Positions 27,490 to 35,719 of a stretch of 64,000 bases of DNA are shown piece by piece (position 1 is the first letter of the stretch; the number at the start of each line of letters is the position of its first letter). Source of the DNA: JBBQWT01 sp038210375 (GTDB lineage: Bacteria; Acidobacteriota; Terriglobia; Terriglobales; Acidobacteriaceae); contig JBBQWT010000002.1 in the NCBI GenBank assembly GCA_038210375.1, forward strand, positions 62,001 through 126,000, given 5' to 3'. Below the pieces are notes generated by a model. It was not told the DNA's origin, made no database searches, and worked only from the letters and a program-made list of their open reading frames with translations. The position numbers and the translations under genes were made by a program.

Positions 27490-28548
27490 TCACGACTTCT
27501 GCCGCTCCTGGTAACGGAATGCGTAGCGCCCGATCTGGATCAGGTCTCCACTTTGCAGGATGCGACTGTGGGTCGGCTGCCCTGAGACATAAACTTCGCC
27601 CAGGGCGTTGAGCTGCACCCGCGAACCGCGCATTTCCAGGGAGGCGTGGTCGGGAGCGACGCTGGGGTCCTTGAACAGGTAGATATCGCATTCCTGGCGG
27701 CTGCCAATCGAAGTGAGCTGCTTATAAAGAATGAACTGCTTCCCCGCCAGCGGGCCGGATGCGACATAGAGCCAGCGCTCTTTGAATGCGCTTTCCACGA
27801 TCCCGATGGCCACGCCGGTAGCCAGGCCGACCAAGCCAAAGCCGACTGCGCGGTTGGGCGCGCCACCACCGGTGGCGATTGCGATCGGGTCAAAGATGCA
27901 GCCGCCGATTCCCGCGCCGATCAACCCGCCGATCACACCGTACTTCCCTTGCTGTACCGACTTACCGATCAGCCCATACACAATCCCGCCGGCGACGCCG
28001 AAAACCGCCCATGCCAAACCGCGAGATGCCCAGAATGCCGGGTTGTGCGCGCTCATGACGCCCAGCGCACGGACGACTTGCAGCACGACGTTGAATACGA
28101 TGTTGGCGATGCCGTAAAAGATGAAGCCGAAGATGGTTCCAATCAGCAGAGCGAGCCCGCCGCGGGTAAGCGCCCGCTTGACCGAACGCTCGACCATACT
28201 TTCCGAAACGCTTAGAAAAACGCACATCAGAGCCACTACCAGGGGGACCATCAGAACATCGCCCCAGCGCGTCTGTCCGCCATCGGAAAAACCCGGCTCA
28301 CAAATTCCCCAGCCGATGAATGCCCCGAAAAACCCAGCAATGCCGAGATAACACCACGCCTGGAGAAAGACCGATCCCTTCTGTTCCGCAACCTCCGGCA
28401 CTGTAGTGGGCTCCTCACGAATGCTCCCATAAACCCTTGCCTTGCCTTCGGTGGCGGAAGGCGGCACGTTTTGGGGGGCAGCGATGGAGACGGCGGCAAC
28501 GTCTTCCAGCGTGATCTTGATTCCGTTTTTTTCGCTATCCAGGTTCAT
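27490..28548 (-). CDS. Multi-pass membrane protein with C-terminal FHA domain
   Basis: A 352-aa protein. After a soluble start of about 60 residues come several membrane helices and glycine-zipper-like stretches (GVIGGLIGAGIGGCIFDPIA, VGFGLVGLATGVAIG). The last 85 residues are an FHA domain with TSIGSRQECDIYLF (GR/S loop), DHASLEM and LNALGEVYVSG, predicted to bind phosphothreonine peptides. No kinase is encoded next to it. It lies two bases after the JAB gene, so it is part of the conjugation operon and may recruit phosphorylated targets. Confidence 0.88.
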   Translation of the reverse strand: MNLDSEKNGIKITLEDVAAVSIAAPQNVPPSATEGKARVYGSIREEPTTVPEVAEQKGSVFLQAWCYLGIAGFFGAFIGWGICEPGFSDGGQTRWGDVLMVPLVVALMCVFLSVSESMVERSVKRALTRGGLALLIGTIFGFIFYGIANIVFNVVLQVVRALGVMSAHNPAFWASRGLAWAVFGVAGGIVYGLIGKSVQQGKYGVIGGLIGAGIGGCIFDPIAIATGGGAPNRAVGFGLVGLATGVAIGIVESAFKERWLYVASGPLAGKQFILYKQLTSIGSRQECDIYLFKDPSVAPDHASLEMRGSRVQLNALGEVYVSGQPTHSRILQSGDLIQIGRYAFRYQERQKS

Positions 28549-28550
28549 GA

Positions 28551-29420
28551 TTACCTCTTCGATCCGGGAGGGTTGGGTGGAACAGCGGGCTGCACGCCGG
28601 AGGCGCCGGGGATTGGAAAAGGGTTACCCTGATTGCCGCACAAACCGCGCACTGCTTGTCTCAGGCTGCCCCCATGCTCTAACGGTAGATCAACAACCCG
28701 GCCATTAACGCAATCCTCTACTCCGTGAACGTATCCCGTAACGAAAGGCTTCTCGGTCCTTAACCTGGACATCAGAATCATGGCCGCAACCCCAAGCAAC
28801 AACATTGCCAGGTGGCTCAGTGTGAGGTTTGTCCATCGCACCCAGTGGTTGGGCGCGGTAGTCTTGCGAGAAGGCGGAGCCTCAGCAGAATTGATCGACC
28901 AGTCAAGATCGTCCTGGTCGCCGCTCTCTTCTTTCAAGGCAAACGTGCCGCGGCGCTCCTCGCGGTCATCGGCCACGATGCGGTTCAGGCGCTCGATTTT
29001 GCCGCCCACCCAACCGAAACAGCCCTCTTCATCGGATACCGGATCGTATACCCAGGCAATTTGCAGCGGCGATGAGAAAAAGTTTTCCTGGATGAACAAA
29101 TCATGTTCCGACAAGAATATTCCGAACGCGGGATGCGAATGGTACCAGCCGGCGATGCGATCATCAGGATACTCGCGGTCCTTGATCTGGTAGATGTGCT
29201 CCCACGTCTCCTGGGTGAAGGTGACGTGAGCTCCGCCTTGGCTTGCATTCATGCCCGCAATCGACGCGTGGATCCTGACCCGGCCGGCATCGTGATCGCC
29301 GATGAGGACCCCGCACACTTCGGTCTTGATGGAAGATCGGGCGTGCTGGCGGATGGCCCGCATCACCCCGGTGGCGATTTCCACCACTGGCTCCGCGCCG
29401 TTCTTGGCGGGTTTGCTCAT
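28551..29420 (-). CDS. JAB/MPN (JAMM) isopeptidase-like protein with membrane anchor
   Basis: A 289-aa protein. The JAMM zinc site is complete: Glu34 in KTEVCGVLIG, His94 and His96 in WYHSHP, Ser104 and Asp107 in FLSEHD, the classic HxHx7Sx2D spacing. One membrane helix lies near residues 199-219 (LTLSHLAMLLLGVAAMILM), followed by a 70-aa tail with two cysteines. It should remove or process the Ub-like modifier near the membrane. ATG 29420 overlaps the E1 stop by four bases (ATGA); eight upstream in-frame codons are ignored for that reason. Confidence 0.92.
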   Translation of the reverse strand: MSKPAKNGAEPVVEIATGVMRAIRQHARSSIKTEVCGVLIGDHDAGRVRIHASIAGMNASQGGAHVTFTQETWEHIYQIKDREYPDDRIAGWYHSHPAFGIFLSEHDLFIQENFFSSPLQIAWVYDPVSDEEGCFGWVGGKIERLNRIVADDREERRGTFALKEESGDQDDLDWSINSAEAPPSRKTTAPNHWVRWTNLTLSHLAMLLLGVAAMILMSRLRTEKPFVTGYVHGVEDCVNGRVVDLPLEHGGSLRQAVRGLCGNQGNPFPIPGASGVQPAVPPNPPGSKR

Positions 29421-30625
29421 GCTTGGTCCTCCCTGGGCACGCATCGCTGCAGAATGTCAGGCGCGTCCCCCGCAATCAGGTAGCCAATCTCTTCAAAATC
29501 ATTGCGAGCAATGAACAGGTCAAATTTCGGCAGGCCGAGTTGATCCAGCGCGCGGGATCCAAAACCTTCGACCCCCGTATAGGAATGGATGGTCATCACC
29601 GTGCGCATGCTGCCATCTTTCGGGCAGCGTCCTTCCGCATAGCTCAAGCGACCCACCGGCACGAACAGTTCTTCCTCACTTCCGCAGGTGTTGCACCTGA
29701 GCTTGTGAACCACGTCGCGGCTGAATTCAATGACCGGGTTTGCGCTGCGCAAATCTGTCCGGGCGCGCTGGTGCAATGCCTCTAAAGTCAGTTCACTCGA
29801 GCGCTGGGGAAGCGAAATAACGCGGTCCACGGTGTGATGGCTCTGGCAGTTGGGGTTCTCGGTGTATTCCACGACGTATGAGCTGTGGTTCAGGCCCTCG
29901 AAGATAAAACCCTTTCCGGCCAGGACGGGCAGCCCGTGCAGCAACTTCACCGCCTCCTGCACTTCGATGGCGGCGATCACCGACGAAGTGGTGGGCGTGG
30001 TGGCCACTTTGCCCGCGGCAGCATCTTCGCGGGTCAGCAGGTTGCATGACATGCGGCGCTCCAGGATTTCCCAATCCGCTTCACCCAGCGTGCACTCATA
30101 ACATGCCGGCTGTCCGGGAAGAAAGACCCGCGCCACGCCGTTGATGCCTTCAATGGCGCCATCAATCCACGGCCGGCCCAGTTTCCACGCCGACCGGTTG
30201 ATCCACAAGCGCGCCTCGCGATTGTCGAGGCCCCCGATAATGATGTCCGCCCAGTCGAATAGGCCCAGTCCAAACTCTGAGGTGATGTTGCCGTGCAGCG
30301 CGGTGACCGTCGCATCGGGAGCGAGGCCGCGCAAGGCATCGGCCGCCGCCGATGTTTTGAACTTGCCGATGTCGCTTTCGCGATAAAGCACCGACCGCGA
30401 GAGGTTCGACAGTTCAATCGTGTCCAGGTCGACAACCACGATCTGGCGGAAACCCAGCAGCGCCAGGTTCTTCAGTATCTCGTTGCCCAGGGCGCCCGCG
30501 CCCACCACCAGGATGCGGGCCTTGCTGATCTTCTCCTGGTCCCACCAGTGAATCAGGCTGAAGCGGCTGTAGCGGCCTTCCGCCAGTTGTTTCGCCGAGA
30601 TTGCGATGCGAGGGGGCGGCGGCAC
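29417..30625 (-). CDS. E1-like ThiF/MoeB-family activating enzyme
   Basis: A 402-aa protein. The adenylation domain has GAGALG (42-47), VVDLDTIELSNLSRS (Asp66/68, Asn74, Arg77) and GGLDN (Asp134). Zinc cysteines are in CYEC (176, 179) and CNTC (311, 314), as in MoeB. Cys194 in MSCNLL precedes the conserved TTPTTSSVIAAIEVQEAVKL helix and is the candidate catalytic thioester cysteine. The C-terminal 60 residues (QLGLPKFDLFIARNDFEEIGYLIAGD) look like a small beta-grasp UFD-like domain that in E1s docks the E2. It starts with GTG at 30625, one base after the Ubl stop, so the two are coupled. Confidence 0.92.
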   Translation of the reverse strand: MPPPPRIAISAKQLAEGRYSRFSLIHWWDQEKISKARILVVGAGALGNEILKNLALLGFRQIVVVDLDTIELSNLSRSVLYRESDIGKFKTSAAADALRGLAPDATVTALHGNITSEFGLGLFDWADIIIGGLDNREARLWINRSAWKLGRPWIDGAIEGINGVARVFLPGQPACYECTLGEADWEILERRMSCNLLTREDAAAGKVATTPTTSSVIAAIEVQEAVKLLHGLPVLAGKGFIFEGLNHSSYVVEYTENPNCQSHHTVDRVISLPQRSSELTLEALHQRARTDLRSANPVIEFSRDVVHKLRCNTCGSEEELFVPVGRLSYAEGRCPKDGSMRTVMTIHSYTGVEGFGSRALDQLGLPKFDLFIARNDFEEIGYLIAGDAPDILQRCVPREDQA

Positions 30626-30626
30626 T

Positions 30627-30896
30627 TTATCCCGCCGTGATCTCGGGTTGCAGGCGCAGAATGTCGCCTTCCTTTACCGCGGCGTCGCCCAGGCTCTGGC
30701 TGTCTTGTATCTGCCGTCCCGAGTTCTTGTGATGGAACTTGTAACTCAACGGCGCGCCATCGGGACCGGTTTTCGGCAGGTTGAGCTTCTCCACCAGGAC
30801 AGCGATGATCTTGTTGGCCGGAGCATCCACCGGCAGCTCCACCGGCACGCGCTTGTTTTCCGTCGAATCGTAAACCGTGACATTAATAGTGGACAT
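30627..30896 (-). CDS. Ubiquitin-like (YukD-like beta-grasp) modifier protein
   Basis: An 89-aa protein with a beta-grasp pattern: INVTVYDSTENKRVPVELPVD hairpin, helix PANKIIAVLVEKLNL, then YKFHHKNSGRQIQDSQSLGDAAVKEGDILRLQPEI, where the last strand mirrors the ubiquitin TL..L..GD.L.L pattern. It ends in Ala-Gly with no extension, so the glycine carboxylate would be ready for adenylation by the E1. ATG 30896 has GAGG upstream. It directly precedes the E1 gene. It resembles YukD/EsaB, but EsaB is not conjugated; the E1/E2 context makes conjugation likely here. Confidence 0.85.
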   Translation of the reverse strand: MSTINVTVYDSTENKRVPVELPVDAPANKIIAVLVEKLNLPKTGPDGAPLSYKFHHKNSGRQIQDSQSLGDAAVKEGDILRLQPEITAG

Positions 30897-31004
30897 GATT
30901 GCCTCTTTCCCGCGCCCGCTCTTCCGGGCTGATTCCCTCGCCAATGCTATTCGCTATTACAAACTCTTCGCCGAGCTTCGATACAACCCTTGCCAGATTG
31001 CCGA

Positions 31005-32099
31005 TTATTGGGCCGCTTTGGGGGCTGGAGTTTCACGCGCGGCCCCGCATACGTTTTTGAAATTTGTAAGTTTTTCTTCGCCGGTCTTCTCGAAACTCCA
31101 TCCGCCGGCGTCGTAAAGAACATCGGCATCCACCGCAAAATTCAGGTTTTCCGCGTTGGGCGCCACCGCCTTGTTGAAGGTGTAACTGACGATCGCCAGA
31201 AGCGTGCCCCGCGAATCATAAACCGGGCCGCCGCTATTTCCCGGGCTGATGGGCGCGGAGATTTGCAAGGTGCGGTTGGGCGCCAGCCGCGAAACAATTC
31301 CGGTGGACAAGCTGAAGTTCATTCCCTCCGGGTGGCCGATCACAAACACCGCATCGCCGGAACTAATGTCGGCCGCGTGCATGACCGGTTGGCAGAAACC
31401 GCCTTGTCCCTCGTGGCGGGGGATCCATAACAACGCCACATCGCTGGCGGTATTGCGGGCAACCACTCGCGCACCCGACCATCCGCCTTCCAGCGTAGAA
31501 AGCAAGACCTCGGAAGTGCTTCCTGCCCGGGTGGCCCACGATTCGCCGTCAATCACGTGGCGCGCTGTGGCGAACAAGTACCCGGCGGCGTCGGCTTGCA
31601 GAAGAAACGCGGTGCCGATGGTTCCCGAAGGCATGAGTTCTTTGCGAAACCAGAGTTTCTGCGGCGGCGAAGCGATGACCACCAACGGCTTGAGCGCCTT
31701 GGAAAGCTCCCGCAGCGTGATCGATGTGGGCGCCGGAAGTTGCGGAAAATCCTTCTTATCATCCAACTCAGCAAGCCCCGCCGAGATGGGGACGGTGCCC
31801 ACACCGGTTGATACCACAAAGGCCATGGCCCCAGTGAACAGCGCGCCGCTGATTATAAGCAAGGTGCAGAAATAGGCGTCCCACAAGTGACGGGTACGCG
31901 GCGGCCGCGAACGAAATGCCACCCGGGTGATGATCGCCACCAGGCATAGGATCGGCAATACCAAAACCAGCACAGGGAGCGACAACCGGGCCCACAAGGG
32001 AATGCCGGAACCCACCTGGGGCGGTGGAGATGGAGCCAGCACCGTCTGCGGCTCGGGAATGCCGGCCACCTCTTCCTGGGTAACTACGAATTTTTCCAT
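31005..32099 (-). CDS. Membrane-anchored trypsin-like serine protease (S1C-like)
   Basis: A 364-aa protein. Two membrane helices lie near residues 40-60 and 76-98. The protease domain (about 130-345) has the full triad: His181 in TARHVI, Asp220 in ASDVALLWI and Ser289 in SPGNSGGPV. There is no PDZ domain, unlike DegP. It is the first gene of the leftward run and lies 108 bases upstream of the Ubl gene with no terminator visible between, so it probably belongs to the conjugation operon, possibly cleaving modified or damaged membrane substrates. Confidence 0.85.
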   Translation of the reverse strand: MEKFVVTQEEVAGIPEPQTVLAPSPPPQVGSGIPLWARLSLPVLVLVLPILCLVAIITRVAFRSRPPRTRHLWDAYFCTLLIISGALFTGAMAFVVSTGVGTVPISAGLAELDDKKDFPQLPAPTSITLRELSKALKPLVVIASPPQKLWFRKELMPSGTIGTAFLLQADAAGYLFATARHVIDGESWATRAGSTSEVLLSTLEGGWSGARVVARNTASDVALLWIPRHEGQGGFCQPVMHAADISSGDAVFVIGHPEGMNFSLSTGIVSRLAPNRTLQISAPISPGNSGGPVYDSRGTLLAIVSYTFNKAVAPNAENLNFAVDADVLYDAGGWSFEKTGEEKLTNFKNVCGAARETPAPKAAQ

Positions 32100-32308
32100 A
32101 GGTTAAGAGGGGCCCTTTTTTCATTCCAGTCCGCCCGCAGCCCCTTGCGAATGGAACCACGGCATAATCGAAAGCAATAGTAATCGAAGTCGGAGGAATT
32201 TAAACGAGTTCTTGCGGCGCCGGGATTTCAGGAGAGGTTGTCATGAAATGGGCTGAAGTGCCTGATGAAGACGCTTTTAACAGCTCGGAAACTTGTTATC
32301 AAGAGTAG

Positions 32309-32720
32309 AAACCCAACGGGCGGCTGGCACTCAAAGAATTTGGCGGAACCTATTCTCCGCCTGATTAGCGATCAACGATACATGCCGCGCGAGGGCGCGG
32401 CCAACTGTGCCAGGAATTTGAGACGTCCAGCCCAGGAGAATCCCAGCCACCACGAAGCGGCTGTTGTGGCGACTCTGGGCACAGGCCGCGAGGCTTCAGT
32501 CAAATCGAAGGATTAAGAACGCTTTGTTCGTGCCCACACCGCTTGCAGCGAAAAGGGATCGCAGATTCCCCTTCGTATGAATCGAAAAGGTAAGTGTGCG
32601 GCTCTCGGCACTTCGGGCAGAGCAGCAAAATCTTTTCATTCTTTGACATGCGCACCAGTGTGTCACAGATTACATAAAGGTGCTTGCCCGCGGGACTCCT
32701 CGTGTTCAATATTGTTCACA
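32309..32720 (-). repeat. Dispersed duplicated module, copy 1 (with zinc-ribbon gene)
   Basis: This stretch is repeated at about 42543-42942 in the same orientation. From roughly 32495 to 32720 the copies are nearly identical, including 70 bases before the small gene's ATG; the part after the gene's stop is about 80% alike by eye. No inverted ends, target duplication or transposase was found. Copy 1 lies between the protease and a Crp gene. Confidence 0.7.
32500..32649 (-). CDS. 49-aa zinc-ribbon protein, copy 1
   Basis: A 49-aa protein, MSKNEKILLLCPKCREP... with CPKC and CKRC cysteine pairs forming a zinc ribbon. It is short enough to be missed by gene callers. The encoded protein is identical to that of the copy at 42721-42870, and the three base differences that I count between the two 150-base genes are silent. 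The start is ATG 32649; a longer open frame would extend 20 codons upstream through sequence conserved between copies, but without a codon-bias signal. Function is unknown. Confidence 0.6.
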   Translation of the reverse strand: MSKNEKILLLCPKCREPHTYLFDSYEGESAIPFRCKRCGHEQSVLNPSI

Positions 32721-32893
32721 AAGCTTCAACATAAGAAGGCATTGGCCGGGGGCGACAATGCCCACAATAAGGGTAGAGGCTTGCGGTCGCCGGCCACAGA
32801 GGGAGGACCCAGAGTCCCCCGTTATTTTGATCCTCTACTTCATACAGGAGATAGCGTTCATCGCCCGCGTCTGGCCGCCCTGGCTGGGCGAAG

Positions 32894-33547
32894 TCAGTCG
32901 TGCAAAACGAAATTGAGCAGGGAGTTATGGATGTTCATGTGACCTTGGTCATATTCGATGAGACCCATCTTGCGGAAACGGTTCATGAAAAAACTTACGC
33001 GGGAGCGGGTGGTTCCCACCATTTCGGCTAATGTTTCCTGGCCGATATGGGGCACCACCGGCTCCGGCTTACCCGCCTTGCCATAGCGCGCCAGCAGCAG
33101 CAAGATGCGCGCCAGCCGTTTTTCACTCGAATTAAACAGCTGGTCAACCAGATCTTCTTCGAAGCGCGCGTTACGGGTAACCAGATACTTCACGAAGTAG
33201 TCGGAGAACGCATGTTCCTGGTGAAGAATCTTCAGCAACGCGCTGCGGGAAATTCGCGTGACCACACAGTCAGTAAACGCCGAGGCGGATGAAAGGCGTT
33301 TTAGCTGGCCGGTCACCGCGCCCTCGCCAAAAAAATCTCCGCCGCCCAGTATGGCGATCACCCCCTCCTTCCCGCGATTGGAGAGGACGGTGATTTTGAC
33401 TTTGCCGCTCTGCACATAAAAAATGGAATCGCAAACCGCCCCTTGGGTGAAGATGCTCTGTTTCCTGTCGAAGTTCATGATCTTTCTGCCCGCGCCCCGC
33501 CCGGATACGAAGTTGAGAGCGACAAAAGCGTCAGGCTTTGATTTCAT
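32894..33547 (-). CDS. Crp/Fnr-family transcriptional regulator
   Basis: A 217-aa regulator. The cyclic-nucleotide-binding-type jelly roll (about 10-120, SIFTQGAVCDSIFYVQSGKVKITVLS, GDFFGEGAV) is followed by a helix-turn-helix (IGQETLAEMVGTTRSRVSFFMNRFRKMGLIEYD). It lacks the four-cysteine N-terminus of Fnr. ATG 33547 with GAGGGG upstream is chosen over an ATG 15 codons earlier. It lies upstream of the small zinc-ribbon gene in the same direction, 244 bases away. Its effector is unknown. Confidence 0.9.
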   Translation of the reverse strand: MKSKPDAFVALNFVSGRGAGRKIMNFDRKQSIFTQGAVCDSIFYVQSGKVKITVLSNRGKEGVIAILGGGDFFGEGAVTGQLKRLSSASAFTDCVVTRISRSALLKILHQEHAFSDYFVKYLVTRNARFEEDLVDQLFNSSEKRLARILLLLARYGKAGKPEPVVPHIGQETLAEMVGTTRSRVSFFMNRFRKMGLIEYDQGHMNIHNSLLNFVLHD

Positions 33548-34514
33548 GGAGCTGCCCCTCTGGCAATCGTCCCGCAAGCCGATCAACCGCAACCCCGGGT
33601 ACAGCGGCCAGGATATGGAGAACTAAATGCGGTGCGCTGGATGGTCCGCACCTTCGCCGCCAGCCATGCAGCAAATAGCTTAGGAAAGATTATACTGCGC
33701 CCCGCCCTTCGCGCCGCTGCTGGTGTACTCCCAAGCGCCAAATCAAAATCAACCCCAACCCCAAACCCAACCCCCGGAGCTAGGGGACAACGAAGAACAG
33801 AACTCAACCCCGACCCCGCGCTGCGGGGCTGGGGTTGCACTGCCCATCTTAAGCTCAAGCAAGGCTTATCGACGACGCCGGGGTTCCCCAGTTTGCACCT
33901 GGCTAAACCTCTGAGGGCTATTCGAGAAAGTTTTGAGGGTTAAGCTGCCTTAGCAGTCTGATCGTCGCTCTGGAGGCAGGGTGAAGCTTCACACCAGGCC
34001 AGGGATTCAGTGTCAGTCAGCCAGCAGCGGCGGCGGCGCTCCAACCACAACGCCAGGGCTATTAGCTCAAACTCCAGCGGCGCTGAAATTGAAATCGGCG
34101 CGGGCCCCGACACCACGATCACCTTGTATGGGCGAGGGACTCCCTTGGTGGGCCGGTTAGTTTGCGCTCCAGCATTGTAATTTCCCGGCGAGAATATTGA
34201 TTCGATGAGGGCGATCGGGACTAAAGGCTCTGGAAGGCGGAACCCCTGGCATTCAATAATTGCGCATTTTGCCGGTACCGCGTTGGCTATATTTGGGCAG
34301 GCTCCCTCGCTGCAAACTCACCTCTTGGACGGGGCGGCGTGAGAGGCGGTGCTCCCACCAATCTCAAAACGTGGCGGCGGATGATGGAGTCTGGCAGCAC
34401 GACTTGTCTTGCCTGAGCAATAGTGACCAGACCTTCTCCCGCCCTTCGCGATACCTTTCTTCGAGATTGCTCCATTCGCGAAGGTCCCTTGGGGCGGTTG
34501 TCTATAACCACGCT
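33548..34514. other. Long non-coding interval before ackA
   Basis: These 967 bases hold no convincing gene. Around 33740-33840 there is C-rich low-complexity sequence (runs like ACCCCAACCCC) with a GC hairpin near 33813-33830. A 60-codon minus frame at 33940-34122 has no recognisable features. The ackA open frame reaches back to 34260 but without conserved sequence. It must hold promoters for the leftward Crp gene and the rightward ackA-xfp pair. Confidence 0.4.
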
Positions 34515-35717
34515 ATGAAATCCGCAGCCCCGAACGTCCTCACGATCAATGGCGGTTCATCCAGTATCCGCTTCGCCGTGTTCGAGGCCGGAAAAGTGAT
34601 GCGGCAGCGCCTCGCCGGAAAGATCGACCGCATCGGGTTGAGCGGAGCTACCTTGATCGTTGACGGAGCCGGAGTTAGCCCGCGAATGCTTCCCTGCAGC
34701 GCCGCCGGCAGCCATCGCGATGCCGCCAAGTTTCTATTGGACTGGCTCTTGACGCAGCCCGTCTTTTCCTCGGTCATAGCCGCCGGCCACCGGGTCGTGC
34801 ACGGCATGAAACATTCGCGGCCGGAACGGGTCACACCAAAGTTACTCGCAGAACTGCATCGCATCACTCCTTATGACCCTGATCATCTGCCGCGCGAGAT
34901 CGAGTTAATCGAGGAACTCGAGCGGCGCCTCCCCATGATCCCGCAGGTCGCATGTTTTGACACTGCTTTTCACCGCACCATGCCGGCGGTGGCCAGATTA
35001 ATTCCCATCCCCCGGCGCTATGCGGCGAAGGGCATGGAGCGCTACGGGTTCCACGGCCTCTCCTTCGCCTATTTGATGGAAGAGCTTACCCGCCTCGACC
35101 CGGTCGCGGCAAAGGGCCGTGTGATCCTGGCGCATCTGGGCAACGGAGCCAGCCTGGCGGCCGTGCGCGGCGGCAAGAGCGTCGATACCAGCATGGGATT
35201 CACCCCGTCGTCGGGATTGGTGATGAGCACCCGCAGCGGAGATCTAGATCCCGGTATGGCCTACTACCTTGCGCGCACCCAGAAGATGACCGCCTCCAAA
35301 TTTCAGCACATGGTGAACCATGAATCAGGATTGCTGGGCATTTCCGGCAGCAGCTCTGACCTGCGCGATTTGTGCTCCCGTGAATCTCGCGATCAGCGGG
35401 CCGCGCAAGCGGTACAGTTGTTCTGCTACCAGGTGAGCAAATGGATTGGCTCGTTTGCCGCCGCACTGGGCGGCCTTGACACTCTGGTCTTCTCGGCGGG
35501 TATCGGGGAGAACTCGCCGCTTATCCGCAAGCGCATTTGTAAAGACCTCGACTTTCTCGGCATCGAATTGAACTCGCTGCAAAACCGGTGCAATGCGCCG
35601 GTCATCTCGCAGGTGCTTGCTCCTGTTAAAGTGCGAGTCATCCACACCAACGAAGAACTGATGATTGCCAGGTCGGTGACTCGTCTGCTTAATCTCACCG
35701 TCGCTCGGAGAAAATAA
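34515..35717 (+). CDS. ackA: Acetate kinase
   Basis: A 400-aa acetate kinase. It shows the N-terminal phosphate loop NGGSSSIRF, AHLGNGASLAAV, the signature DTSMGFTP, STRSGDLDP and FSAGIGENSP, all ASKHA-fold motifs of AckA. It converts acetyl phosphate plus ADP to acetate plus ATP. ATG 34515 is used because the conserved N-terminus starts there. The phosphoketolase gene follows after two bases, so the acetyl phosphate comes from that enzyme. A phosphotransacetylase is not seen here. Confidence 0.95.
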   Translation: MKSAAPNVLTINGGSSSIRFAVFEAGKVMRQRLAGKIDRIGLSGATLIVDGAGVSPRMLPCSAAGSHRDAAKFLLDWLLTQPVFSSVIAAGHRVVHGMKHSRPERVTPKLLAELHRITPYDPDHLPREIELIEELERRLPMIPQVACFDTAFHRTMPAVARLIPIPRRYAAKGMERYGFHGLSFAYLMEELTRLDPVAAKGRVILAHLGNGASLAAVRGGKSVDTSMGFTPSSGLVMSTRSGDLDPGMAYYLARTQKMTASKFQHMVNHESGLLGISGSSSDLRDLCSRESRDQRAAQAVQLFCYQVSKWIGSFAAALGGLDTLVFSAGIGENSPLIRKRICKDLDFLGIELNSLQNRCNAPVISQVLAPVKVRVIHTNEELMIARSVTRLLNLTVARRK

Positions 35718-35719
35718 TT

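Noticed and set aside
30897..31004. Possible terminator isolating the protease from the Ubl gene
   Set aside because: I could find no hairpin plus T-run in these 108 bases on the minus strand.
32309..32720. Insertion sequence
   Set aside because: No transposase, inverted ends or target duplication around either copy.
33940..34122. 60-codon minus frame with hydrophobic middle
   Set aside because: No ribosome site or neighbour and no recognised pattern; a real small gene cannot be excluded.
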